Assembly: GCA_018343915.1 (NCBI GenBank)
Contig: JABRWF010000002.1
Span: 62,001-126,000 of the forward strand
Direction of reading: 5' to 3'
DNA: 64,000 nt
From: Agroathelia rolfsii
Lineage: Eukaryota; Basidiomycota; Agaricomycetes; Amylocorticiales; Amylocorticiaceae
Under the pieces are notes generated by a model. It searched no databases and was not told the origin of the DNA. It was given only the letters and a program-made list of their open reading frames with translations. A program made the position numbers and the translations under genes. This document shows positions 45,632 to 57,065 of this stretch, one piece after another. The number at the start of each line of letters is the position of its first letter. Position 1 is the stretch's first letter.

Positions 45632-48600
45632 CTACACCTTTCGTCGCTTTGGTTGTCTGCCTCCTTGAGATCCCGTTTCCCTTTTGCTCTTCATGCCAGC
45701 AGCCCTCATGTACTCCTTCCGTTTCTCTTTCTCCTTGCTTTCCTTCTTCTCTTCTTCCTTAGCAAGCTTCTTCTTCTTCACCTCCTTGCGCTCGCTTTGC
45801 TTCTCCTTCCTCCTGGCCACTTGGTCCTTGCGCAGAGCCCGGATCTGCTGCATGATTGCAATCGCCTTCTTTTCCTCGGGCTCCATAACCACGGCCCGCT
45901 TTTGAAGATACGTCTGCTTCCTCTGGGGCTTCATCTCCTTCGGCTTCGACGCGTATGGCAGGGAAGCCTGCAATGACTTGGGCACCCTGAGCGGATTGAA
46001 GCGCCGTTCCATTCGCTCGACGGCTTTATAAGTCGAATTGACTGGTAATGGTGTCTTCAGACCCTCATCTCGACGTATCTGGCCCGTGAGGCGCATGCCT
46101 GCCCACTCCTTCTTGTCGGATAGCAAAAGGGACGTGACAGGATTATAGAATTTCCTTGGTTGTATCGAGTACCATGCACGCAGGAAGACAATATCTGGGG
46201 GTTGAGGTTGTTAGATTCATAAATAAATAAATAAACATGCGACGGTTTGATAGATAGATACGAACCGCTCATGAGTATCTTATCCTCGAAAGTAGCCCTA
46301 AATGCGCCATCCGGCTTGCTAAGTGGCTTCTTCACCTGTCCCCGAATACCCGACACCGTGCGAATGTTGGCACCTTCAAACTTGGCGACTTCAAGGGCAC
46401 TGTTGAACATATCCTTGATGAAAGCCGTGTTCTTCCAAATCTTGTACGGGAAACCGGTCAACTTGATCTTCTTGACAATCTTCACTGAACGATCAATGTC
46501 CAATACAACTCCCGTGGCTGAGACTCGGAACGCGGGTGTTTCGCCAGATAGGGTGTTGAATGCACAGAACCCGGTATTGGGAAGAGAGACGGGTCCGTAA
46601 AAAGTTGCGTAGCAATGCATATGCTCCGGTGTATACTTGAGCATACGCATACGAATTGAATGGTCGTCGAGTGAGTAAATCGGGACCGTCTGGAAACGCC
46701 GCCAGCCGAGAGAGAAAATGAGTGGATCGTTGGTTTTGAGTGTACGTGTGTACCAACGATGTCGCTTAATGCGAACTTGGACATAGCCAAACCTTTCTTC
46801 TGCAGGAAGAAGACCACCAACGACAAGTGGATAGGTAGGATCAAAGTTTTGCACCATCTCTGCCGGGGCATTGTTGATTTCAATACGGGCGTAGGTCCCC
46901 GGCCGGTGTCCCTCGACCAGAATACGAGCAACAGGGTCCACGCCTTCAAACTCGGCTTTGTTGATCTGTAGCTGACGTGCCATTTCTTCCTTCTTTTCGT
47001 CGTAGAAATCCATCTTGGTGGATTCGGGGTCGTCATATTGCTCGTCAAACTTGCGTTTCAGCTCTGCCTTTTTTACAGCCAGAGCTGCCACACGTTCCTC
47101 TTCGGCAGTCTTCTTCGACTCGGGATCCTCGTCCATTTCGTCAAGATTTCCCTGAGCTTCCAGGTCCTCGAAGTCACCAGGGGCATCCAGTGCACCTGCG
47201 TCGTCTGCGTCGTCGCCACTGCCCGAACCTCCCGTGATGAATAATCCACGTATCGAATCTAACAGTGCTTCATCCTCCCATTCGTTGACGTCCTCCAAGC
47301 GTAAAGGCGCTTTCGTAGCATCCAGAACTTCATCGTCCAGACCATCCGCCTTGCGAATCTGGAAGAACTCATCCTCGTCGTCATTATCAAACGGCGCATC
47401 TTCCGCGTTGGCAGCATTGGCATCATCTCCTTGCAGGATCTGCTCCGGCGTGAGGTTGCTAGAGTAGATGAGCTTGGTCCAATCCCTACGCCGTTTCCGG
47501 AGGGCATTTTGATTGAAGGCGTCCCGTGCACGTCCGGCGAGGTCCGCTTTCCAGCGTGGTGTGGACTCCTCCGCATCCAATGTATCCTCGCTCGCTTCAT
47601 CGTCCTCGTCCGAAGGGATTTCGGGCCCTTCTTCACCCATGGATAGGTATGCACCTCCTGTTTCGTTATCATCGTCTGGCTCCCCTAGGTCAGAATCGCT
47701 ATCGGCATATTCCACCGCGCCACGACTAGATGAGGAGACATTGGGAATTTGCCGTTGGGGGACACGGCGACTTGAACGTCCACGGTTAGGATTGCTCGGT
47801 CCGGCACCTGTTCCCTCGTCTTCCTCATCCATCTCCCAGACCATGTCCTCATCCTCATCTTCTACAACACTCCCAACCTCGTCATCGCTCTCGTCTCCAT
47901 CGTTCTCGGTGTTTTCCTCATCTTCATCATCACTCTCCTCGAATGCCTCATCCACCGTCAAGTTCTTCTTGGAGCCGCCCAAGAGCCGGATCTGGCTCTT
48001 GAGCACACCATCCTCCAGAGTGGTGCCCACATCCTGCAGATCCATAACCATACGCTCGCCTTCTCCACCCGCACCACTCCCGGGCAGACCGTCCTCTCCT
48101 CTGGTAAAGTTGCCGGGCACGTTTACCCACACAGCGTCCTGGTCATACATGACGCCACCCAGATCACTCATGGGTGCATGTACGAGTAACTTTTTCTTTT
48201 CGCTCAGCTTCCGCCGTTTGACGGCATCAGTATCAGGTAAAGGACAGGGATCGCCTAAGGCAGTGATACCAGCAATGGAGAGGTCGCCCACGCCAGGTAT
48301 ATGTACTGACATGCCCTCTCGGAGGTTTGTGCCGCGCAAATACCCATAGACTGCGATTTTCCGGTCGCACTTGCCTTCACTCTCGCGGATCGTCTCACGT
48401 GGTGTGAGGTCTTCCATACGATCGGCTAGGAGATAGGGATGGGAGTTGCGAAAAACGAGTGGTCGGAATTTCATGACAGAAATAAAGCGCGAGAGGTTGA
48501 GGATTTCGTTGTCCGGGTAGCGGCCATTGAGGACGCCAGAGAGGTAGAATAGCTTTGCTCCAGCATAAATTTCTGTCCAGAAACGCTTTTTAAGGGTTTT

Positions 48601-49306
48601 TTTGGACGCTTTGAGCGTCGCAGCCTTTTTGATGAGATCGAGGTGGGTCAGGATACCGATGACTTTTGGGAAGCCATGTGACTGGAGAATATTGAGGAAC
48701 TCGAAAGTTTCCTGCATAGCCCAGATAAAGAATTAGTCTTTACGCATATGGAGGATGAAATTAGAGGGCATGCACCATTTCAAAACCAAAAGACCCGTCA
48801 ATCATGAGTAAGATAAGATCGGCAACTTTGCCGATGTCAATCAAAGAATTGAGATCGTTGTTGCATTCGATGAATGTAATCCTCCTCTTTTTACCGCTCA
48901 CTACGGTGATAGGGCCCTTAGCCTCGACAAGGGTTTGCTTGGTATATCGACGCACAAGGCTCTTCAGTAGCGTGGTCTTGCCCACACCAGGGGGGCCAAC
49001 TATGGCGACCAGCACCGGCGGCGGCTCATCGTCCGGCGTGCGGTTAACGAGAGGGACATGTAATCGTGTCTGGTCACGTTCGACGTTTCTTCTGCCCTGA
49101 CGTTCAGCGCGGCGACCAGATTTGGGAGCAAATGCCTGTACAAAATACGGATATTGTTAGCATCCACCCCGAGGCCCGAGTGTAGTCGTCCCATCATAAT
49201 AACAAACTTTTTCGTTGAAGCCCGTGTGTTGCTTGCCCTTGCCCTTTTTGTCGGCCTTGGCGCCAGATTGCGCAGGCCTGTGAGCCTTTTGCAGGCGATC
49301 ATCCAT
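45632..49306 (-). CDS. BMS1: Ribosome biogenesis GTPase BMS1
   Basis: Essential GTPase of the U3 snoRNP/SSU processome needed for 18S rRNA maturation. The ATG at 49306 gives [17 protein letters not shown], and after an intron comes [17 protein letters not shown]. The G domain has the P-loop [18 protein letters not shown], then [20 protein letters not shown] and [16 protein letters not shown]. The G4-like THLDLIKKA lies in the next exon. A long acidic central region ([17 protein letters not shown]) precedes the C-terminal GAP-like and AARP2CN/DUF663 parts ([37 protein letters not shown]). The tail is Lys/Arg-rich ([18 protein letters not shown]) and ends [10 protein letters not shown]. About four introns. 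Length near 1,130 residues matches yeast Bms1. Confidence 0.95.
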
Positions 49307-49430
49307 AGTTTCAGCTCGTATTATTTAGGCCCAAGGCAGAGATGAAGGCAAGTCCTGGGTAGGACTAGTAATTCAGCACAAATGATGATTGAGAATTCGA
49401 AACTTTTGTGACCGGAGAACGTCCTTGAGT

Positions 49431-49437
49431 CACGTGG
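49431..49437. promoter_or_regulatory. CACGTG site upstream of BMS1
   Basis: CACGTG within GAGTCACGTGGTCAC lies about 125 bp before the BMS1 start codon. Use as a regulatory site is inferred from position only. Confidence 0.3.
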
Positions 49438-49597
49438 TCACCGGAAGCAAGTGGCTCTCTTTACAGTACAATTACATGTGCATGCTGATCATGACCAGTA
49501 CAGCAATACAACAAAAATGCTATATCATTAAGAGCCATACCATCATATTGTAATTACATAAAATTTGGTATCACAAACACTACCAATAACAAAACGA

Positions 49598-50363
49598 TTA
49601 GGCCTGCGAAGAGGGATCTGGCGTATTTGCCTGGGGACGTGAGGTGTACAAGGGAGGAGACCCTGCAACTTCATAAGCTGGGAGCACATCCTTGTCCCGA
49701 TGTATTTCATCTCCGTCTCCTTCAAGATCCCTACCACTATCAAGCCTTCTGCCAGCCGCATCCAAGTCTGCACCTCGGATACGGGGATCTATGGGAGGTG
49801 AATGGCCTGATGGGATTTGTGTCGTACGAGAAGTAACGTTAGAGGTATCTTCAGACTGTATAGAAGAAGAAGGTGAGGGCGCCCTGTGAACCGTAAGTTT
49901 GAAGAAAGAGGTTATCGGTTGTCCATTTCGACGTAGATGATAGGTCCTGATCGAGGAGTAGCCATGTTAGCCATGAGTCGAGGCACGGTCATATACTTGA
50001 GAAAATGAATCAAACCTCCAAGTAGCAAGTACAACAATGAGGGCAACGGCAACAACACCAAAGAGGCAAGCTAGCACTGTCTAGGAAATGCTACTGTGAA
50101 TAGTTGTTTGGGTAGAAGATGAGCATGGAGTGCACCTTAGAGATATCTTCGGCACGAGAGGGAGTGGGAGATGCTGAAGAAGACGGAGAGGTTATAACAC
50201 TGGACATGCAGACCAGTCGCAGAACTTGGACTTGGATCCTGAAAGGGCGTGGTGCATCGACGTCAGAAGTCAAGAGGATGCGGATGCGACATCTGGTCAA
50301 AAACGGCTTCCCGGCCCGCTGGGTGAACTCCGCGGCAGCGTTAACCCACTGGGCCATGGTCAT
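49598..50363 (-). CDS. Single-pass membrane protein with PPxY-type tail
   Basis: Unnamed protein of 213 residues from three exons (50136-50363, 50016-50080, 49598-49946; 642 nt). The N-terminal part (AQWVNAAAEFTQRAGKPFLT, then RIRILLTSDVDAPRPFRIQV) looks folded. A Ser/Pro-rich stretch (ITSPSSSASPTPSRA) precedes one TM helix (TVLACLFGVVAVALIVVLAT) and a stop-transfer Arg. The long C-tail is polar and acidic and ends with VLPAYEVAGSPPLYTS, carrying LPAY and PPLY motifs that Rsp5/Nedd4 WW domains can bind. No signal peptide is obvious, so topology is uncertain. Its ATG is only 51 bp from the divergent uS19m start. Confidence 0.7.
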
Positions 50364-50414
50364 TGCCTCCGGTCATTTCTCAATACTCTGCGCTCTACTT
50401 ACTAGCTACTCGGA

Positions 50415-50873
50415 ATGCGTCCTTCTCTTGCTTGTCTCAGTGGCAGGTCTGCCTGGAAAGGTCTCTAAAACAATACGGGTCATTGCTTTCTCTTGAAATT
50501 AACCGCCGTCTCCGTTGCATAGGGCCATTCTTTATCCAGTTCCCCAATCTGCGGGAGGCTCTAACGAATAACATTGCTATTGACACGCAAGCACGCTCAT
50601 GTACCATTCTCCCCAACTTCGTTGGGTCTGTATACCATACGCTTATTCCGTGAAGTACCGCTGACTGGGTCTGTGCTCCATCCAGTATTCGGTTTAATGT
50701 ACATAATGGAAAACAATATGTCCCTGTGGTTGTAACACAAGACATGGTCGGACACAAGCTGGGCGAATTTGCGCACACCAAAAAGAGGTTTACTTACAAG
50801 TGCGTCTCTATTTTGATGTTTAATTGCATGGTCCTAATTGCACTCGCTATTCAGGGCTACGAAGAACAAGTAG
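50415..50873 (+). CDS. MRPS19: Mitochondrial ribosomal protein uS19m
   Basis: Small-subunit mitoribosomal protein (yeast Rsm19). Four exons (50415-50460, 50523-50625, 50686-50799, 50855-50873; 282 nt) encode 93 residues. The N-terminus [19 protein letters not shown] is followed by [57 protein letters not shown] and the end [20 protein letters not shown] and the KRFTYKATKNK tail mark the bacterial/mitochondrial uS19 branch, as opposed to cytosolic uS19 (RPS15). All borders are GT-AG. The four exons lie in different frames, so none gives a long single open frame. Confidence 0.95.
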
Positions 50874-51498
50874 ACGACTATTTACATTACGCCTCTACGT
50901 TATATAATAAAAATAATGAAGGAATTCGTCCACCGTCTACAGGCATGCTAGAGCTTTCAGCTGAATATTTACAGGCTAGACTAATAACTGGCATGGGACG
51001 ATGGGCCGAGTCTGGAGTATATGTACTAGAAAAAGATATTGATTATTGCAAGATCAACTTTATGTACTGAAAAAGCACCGCAGTGCGCATACTCTCCACC
51101 ATGGAGTCTGCTCAACCAAGAGTCAGTCGAGAAATTATACTGGAATCTTATTCTGATCCATGGCACGACTTAAGGGTACGAAATATGAAATTAGGGTTGC
51201 TGAAATCCTAATAAGTATCATAATGTGCTTAATTAGACTAGTAAATATAACTGCATGATACTTTTATTTCATGCATAAAGATACCAAGCGGATGCATCCT
51301 GACTGTAAACCTGAACTACCAGTAGTGTCGTCACTGCATTGTTCAAACAAGAGTTCAAGCTGTATGCAGACATTTGGGTAGTCGGGCCTCTAGTCACGTG
51401 CTGTAGGAGGCTCGCTCATTGCAGTAGCTAACTTGAACTACTGGTATAGAACGTTCAACGTTTATGTGCTAAACATTTCATTTCTCGGCTGCAGCAAC
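50874..51498. other. Intergenic interval upstream of the Mg-chelatase-like gene
   Basis: AT-rich with small open frames and no family motif. A TCACGTG site lies at 51394-51400, 99 bp before the next start codon. Confidence 0.5.
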
Positions 51499-53422
51499 AT
51501 GGAATCGTCAGCTCCACCGACTCAAATTACTCTTGAAGAGCTTGCGTACCCAGGAACTATAGCCTTCTTACCTGATCTGCTCTCCTGCGTCTCTGCTCAT
51601 GCGCCCACACTACCTCTCGATCCTGTCGTCCTCCAGTCTCTCCTAATTTCTCTTACCGCTGTAGACAAGAACCTGATTTTGAGAACCAAGGAAGAAGATG
51701 TTGGGACGCTCGCAAAACTAACAACCTTGGTATGCGTCCAGTTATGTTGTCTATCCACTCTCCGCTTCTTACATTTCGTTCTCCTGTCAGTTCTGCAACA
51801 ATCGCTGATGTCAGTGTGCTATTAGTACCTGCGCGAAATATTCGGATACGAGACACAAAGAGTGAAATATCGCCCATTGTCGGTATCAAAAGCTACTCCT
51901 TCCCAAGCCAAATCAAGAGCTCGCAGTATTCCGTCTACACCAGTCTGGCAAGAACCTCAGACCTCTATATTGCACCCTACGGCATTTTTACGCTCTCTAT
52001 TTACTACATCTTCGAAACTGAACACACCCGATTGTGTCTCCCATAGGAGCGGTGCCAGTAGTCCAAACCCTGTTCCTAGACACCCCAATAATCACACGCA
52101 CTTATCATCAAGGCTCGCTCACCAATCCCTTTCATCTTCAAATATTGTGCTGCATGGTACAGGAGGCGTATCCACTCCCACCACCCTGCGTATAAACACG
52201 GGCTCTCATCTTGCAACTCCAACCGGCCCTTTACACAGCGTCAGTAAGCCAACGCTGCCCCGTGCCTTGGTCTTGACGGGACTCGATCATATCGGAGTGC
52301 CCTCTCAGAGAGCTCTCGAACGTATCCTAATCGAACGCCGCATTGTGATAGAAAGTGGTGCCGAGGATGACCCTTGGGATGGCATCTGGACATTACCTGA
52401 AGGGTTTTTCATTGTTTACGTGTGCCCTCATGACGAGAGAGAGATGCCCAGGATACAAAAGAGCTTGGTACGAAATTCTTTATATGTTTCTTTCTTGGTG
52501 TATGGGACAGCGCCATCTGACTCCAACATAGGTAGATCAATTTGCTATGAGCATCAATGTTACTTTGGCACCTTCCATCCGGTCCACTCTGTCCAACTCT
52601 CGATCTTTAACGACTCTTGCTTCTCGAGGAGCTCATTTCCCTGCTCACTCTTCTGCTGCCCTGGCCATTTCTGGACTTCTCGATCCAACCATCTTGACTG
52701 CACTGCGCTTACTGTCCACGAAATACACATACACGTCCCCTGCTCTCCAGATATATACATCCGATCTATTTACTGCCGTGCGGCACCACCATGTCCTCGA
52801 CGGTCTTCATATCACGGCTCGTGCTCGAAAGGACATGGATGACCTCGTGTGCGCCGCACGTGTCGTCAATGGAGACCGCAGTGGTGTAGAACTCGTTAGG
52901 GACAAGGCCGACCTTTTCACATCCTCACGAGGCGTGGCAGGCGGGGGCGGCGGCAGCAGTAGCAACAATAGCACGGGTGAATTATGGGATGATGCCACCG
53001 GTGTGAACGATGCGCTGCTCGAGGGGCAAGAGGACGAGGAAGACGTTGCGAGCCTCGCGTTTGGGTCTGTTGCCAGCCTGGGTAGAAAAACTGCTTCTTT
53101 CAAGACAGCACAGCTTTCTGCGGCATCTTTGCTCTCCCCGGCCTCTTCTGCTGTTGAAGATGGGGAGGATCAGGAGCGACAAGGTAGTATAGCACTCATG
53201 GACGTTTCGAACTTGGATATCGCACGTATGATGCCCCGTGTGCTAAGCCACCGTGTGAGGGTGAGAAATAAGAGGGAAGATGAAGTGTTGGCGAGTCTTG
53301 TCTGCCCTGCTGTTCCATTTGTTGGTCTTGAGGGAGAATCAAGTGGGGCAGATGGAGCTCAAGAACCATGGCACCGGCGAACAGTGAAGGATGTGATGGT
53401 AGAGATTCTCAAGACTGTTTAG
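51499..53422 (+). CDS. Mg-chelatase/MoxR-like protein lacking a Walker A loop
   Basis: Conserved-looking fungal protein of about 590 residues in three exons. The N-terminus is helical (MESSAPPTQITLEELAYPGT). A low-complexity Ser/Pro-rich middle follows. The region LPRALVLTGLDHIGVPSQRA, then LERILIERRIV and LPEGFFIVYVCPHD, aligns by eye with the Walker B, post-Walker-B helix and sensor-1 parts of AAA proteins of the Mg-chelatase/MoxR type. The lid follows: QIYTSDLFTAVRHHHVLDG and ITARARKDMDDLVCAARVV. I see no GxxGxGKS loop, and the Walker B acid pair is replaced by DH. The last third is acidic with Gly/Ser linkers. ATPase activity therefore looks unlikely. Confidence 0.7.
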
Positions 53423-54159
53423 CTTAATTCGACTCTTTTTTTCTTTCTAATACAGAAAACATACCACTATAATATCATTGGCACGTGAATGTTAATGTTC
53501 AATGCTTTTTTCTTTTTGAGGAATTTAAAAAGAGTTATCTCAAACAGACGGTTCACAGTGCTGTTGAGCCTGTAATGTTCAATATATGCGCTCACAAACG
53601 GTGCCTTGAACATGGAAACCGTCTCGAAGCATATGTTGGACCTGTTCTAATGGCTTTCCTTGCTAATTCACCTTATTATTTAACAGAACAAAAGGACTCT
53701 GAACATCTGATTAGAGGTGCAAACTTGTTCAATAGGTGGAGTGGTTCTCAAAGTTCATCATGATGCCAGAGTCATCATACATCAACTCTCTCGCAGTCCT
53801 CGTCCTACTTGACGTCCACTCTCATATTGCAAGGCACCTCTCGCTCTTTTCTCAACATGTATCGCCATCCTTACAGCAATCCCGCGGGATTATACAACCG
53901 AACTGTTGGTGGCTCAGACTCTTGCTCAGAAATCGTGTAGTATTTTGATATCGGCATTACCCAACTCGTACTATACAGCCCGATGCTACACCCCACTCAT
54001 CACCTGGGGCCCCTCCTAGACTGGATCCGCGCGCATTTGAACACACCCAGGGTTTCAGTTTTCTACCTGTAAGCGTGGCCATGGCCGTTTGCTGGCTTAG
54101 GCTCGGTATATGCGTTGTTGCTGACCCCACCGCTATGTTACGCATCCTGTATTTAGTCC
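53423..54159. other. Interval with unassigned coding-like frames
   Basis: Two plus-strand segments look partly coding: a frame through 53830-54000 (LFSTCIAILTAIPRDYTT) and another near 53945-54070 (YFDIGITQLVLYSPMLHPTH, then LDWIRAHLNTPRVSVFYL). I could not splice either to an initiator or to each other. There may be one real gene here whose structure I cannot resolve. Confidence 0.35.
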
Positions 54160-54501
54160 ATGTCTTTGGCGCTGTCGCCTCAATCAGCGCGCGACCGCCC
54201 CGGCGGACTGCGAGACAGTCGAGAAGTTCGGTGGACTGAGCCGGAGTTTGAGCAAACAAGGCGAAGTTGGCTCGAGGAATGCAAGGTAAATGTTCATAAC
54301 CGGCGTTTACACATTCTCACACTCAGGCTCCATGTAATCCGTTATCCTTTGTTTGTTTAGCGCTTTAGTAAGACCTTAGAAGCCCTGTTCCGAAGGCTGC
54401 ATACACTGACCATGGTACCGGCGCGCTTGCAACGACGGTGGGCTCTTCGGTCGCGCAAGACGCCTTCGGAGCCCAGTCTTCAGAAGGAGGAGTGGCGGTG
54501 A
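54160..54501 (+). CDS. Doubtful small two-exon gene
   Basis: The ATG at 54160 opens SLALSPQSARDRPGGLRDSR and EVRWTEPEFEQTRRSWLEEC. A GTAAAT...GTTTAG intron joins RFSKTLEALFRRLHTLTMVP and a basic end (EPSLQKEEWR) before TGA 54499-54501. The predicted product has about 90 residues and is Arg-rich with no family match. The opposite strand and another plus frame are also open over the second exon, and high GC makes this expected by chance. Treat as tentative. Confidence 0.25.
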
Positions 54502-55347
54502 ACGGCGTGCGTGGTCTGCCCATATACCATGCCCCTCCTCTAAAACGCGACAGGGCGTACAAGTCATGTCCATTTCTTTCTTTCTTTTCTTTATAAATGT
54601 ATGCGTGCTGATGATGATCAATGTATATGTAGTATGTATGGATATTTGAAGATAATGAGATGTATTTCATTTTCCTGCTCGTTGTTCTTGATATCTCGGT
54701 AAATGATAGACATAGGAACAAGTATGCTGAATGGCGGGGACGGCAGATCATTGGACGTATTACTACGATAAGAGTGATCGGAGGTTAGGTGCATTGCTGA
54801 AAAGTCTAGGTCTACTCAAGATTTCAGACATGACGACAGATATGAAGCGCATAGGATTTGCATGATGATGAGAGCAGTGAGCTCAAATACATCATGGATC
54901 GAGTCGTGTGATTGGTTGACGATATGCAGTGCATGTGTAAGCTGTGTAAGCTTGATACGAGCAAATGGGTCCCCGATACGAGATAATAACAGATATATTT
55001 CGCAATGGGAGACTCGGCTATGGTCGACTGCTGGGAGGAAAACGGGCCTGTGTTTGGGAGTCCGGCCAAATGGGAATGCGAACATGAGAAGTAACTAGTC
55101 AAAATTAAGCCTAAATCTATTGCCAATGTACGTGTTTGAATCCATTTTTTCCATTATAGGCTAAGTTTGTGGGCGAAACACGAAGGAGCAAGTCTCTCAC
55201 GACGGATGATGCTGAGAGTCGACGCTGCTTGTGTTCACACCATCACCAACAGCGCTCGCATATATCTCTGCTGCATCTCCATTTCTGCTTTGTTACACTC
55301 CCCTCATCCCCCCCTCCCCCCCCCCCCCTTCGCCCTCGCCTGCCGCC
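54502..55347. other. Intergenic interval upstream of LCB1
   Basis: No supported gene. A broken C tract (55308-55314 and 55316-55328) sits just before the LCB1 ATG, within its probable 5' UTR or core promoter. Confidence 0.5.
55308..55328. repeat. Poly-C tract at the LCB1 start
   Basis: Seven C, one T and thirteen C residues lie 20-40 bp upstream of the LCB1 ATG. Runs like this are prone to length variation and sequencing error. Confidence 0.85.
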
Positions 55348-57065
55348 ATGAACAACTCCTACCCTGCGCTCGAGCCGGTCTTCGAGTTCCTCTCAGAGTC
55401 GCTCGCGACTGCGGAGACCAACTTCTACAAGTTGCCCGGCTCAGCCGTCGTCGCTCGTTATGTCAAATCCTCACATAGAAATGATCCATGGCGGACACTC
55501 CTCGAGTTTATCCTTGTCGTATTTGCTATCCGTACCCTCCTCCAGTCTCGCACGCGTGCAGACAAGAATGGCAAACATTTCATCAAATTTACGGAGAAGG
55601 TACCATTCGTTTCCATTTCACTGGCAGCTCTGCTTGAGAGGTGACTGACTTCATTACTATTTTTTTCTAGGAAATCGACGAGCTTGTGGATGAGTGGACG
55701 CCAGAGCCGCTGGCTGCGCCCTTGACACCCGAAGAACAACACGACCTCGGTGCACTACCCGTCATCGCTGGCCCTAACGGCCCCAAGCCCAAATTGCTCA
55801 GTACTGGCAAGACGGCCCTCAACCTGGCTTCGTTTAACTTTACCGGCCTCGCAGGCAACGAGGCTATCAAGCAGACCGCCATTGAGACGCTACGCAAGTA
55901 TGGTCTGGGCTCTTGCGGCCCACCTGGCTTCTACGGCACGCTCGACGTGCACACTGCGCTTGAGAACGATATTGCAGACTTCCTGGGTACTGAGGCCGCT
56001 ATTCTTTACTCGCAAGACTTCAGTACTGTCTCGTCTGTCATCCCCGCGTTCTGCAAGCGCGGCGATGTCATCGTTGCCGACCGTGCTGTCAACTTTGCTA
56101 TCCAGAAGGGCATTCAAATTTCGCGAGCAAATGTCAAGTGGTACGATCACAACAACCTCGACAGTCTCGAGGACGCCCTGCGCGAAGTCGAGCGGGAGAG
56201 GAGGAAACGTCGTGGCCCTATCACCCGTCGGTTCATTGTCACTGAGGGTATCTTTGAAAAGGACGGTGCCATGATTGACTTGCCCAAGATTGTTAGTTTC
56301 TGTGCTCAACCTTTGACTACCCTGATACTGACTCATTGTCTACGCGTTAGATTGAGCTTAAGACCAAGTACAAGTACCGTCTCATCCTCGACGAGAGCTT
56401 CTCGTTCGGTACCGTTGGCAGGACAGGTCGTGGTTTGACTGAGCTGTACAATGTGCCTGCTTCTCAAGTGGACATGTTGGTGGGTTCTGCTGCCACAGGC
56501 CTCAGTGCATCGGGTGGCTTTTGCGCTGGCTCTCGCATCGTCGTTGACCATCAGGTATGGAAGTGTTATATTCTATTTTCAAGACATGCCCGATTCTAAT
56601 TTGCCTTTACAGCGCATCAACGGTACTTCCTTTGTCTTCTCGGCGTCTATGCCTGCTTTGCTCGCTGTTTCTGCGTCTGAGGGTATTGCCGTCCTGCGCA
56701 ATACGCCCTCGGTGCTCGCCACCTTGCAAGAAAACGTTCGTGCGGTACGCACGATTCTGGATCGCGCTGAAGGCATTATCGTGCCCTCGCACGAGACTTC
56801 GCCTTTGATTCACATCAGCCTGGCCCAACCACTGAGCACACCACAGGAGGAGGAGCGTGTATTGCAGGAGGTTGTCGAGGAGGCTCTCGCGCAGGGTGTG
56901 ATGACCACACGGGCCAAAGGCCTCCGTTCTCAGGACATGCACCCGAACGCAACGCGCCCCAGTATCCGGCTGTCATTGACAAGTGCACTGACAAAGAAGG
57001 AGACGGAGAAGGCGGTGAGTGTGGTTAAGAGCGCAGTGGCTAAGGTGCTTTCCCGGAGACGGTGA
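55348..57065 (+). CDS. LCB1: Serine palmitoyltransferase subunit 1
   Basis: Regulatory partner of LCB2 in the first step of sphingolipid synthesis at the ER. The N-terminus ([20 protein letters not shown]) precedes one TM helix ([15 protein letters not shown]). The fold-type I aminotransferase domain has [38 protein letters not shown] and [20 protein letters not shown]. The acid block is [21 protein letters not shown], and [17 protein letters not shown] holds no lysine, as expected for the non-catalytic LCB1 subunit. It continues [20 protein letters not shown] and ends [12 protein letters not shown]. Introns sit near 55.60, 56.29 and 56.55 kb. Length of about 515 residues is normal. Confidence 0.95.

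Noticed and set aside
47513..48349. Serine-rich plus-strand frame opposite BMS1
   Set aside because: It is the antisense of the acidic BMS1 region, where GAG/GAC codons read as Ser/Leu on the other strand.
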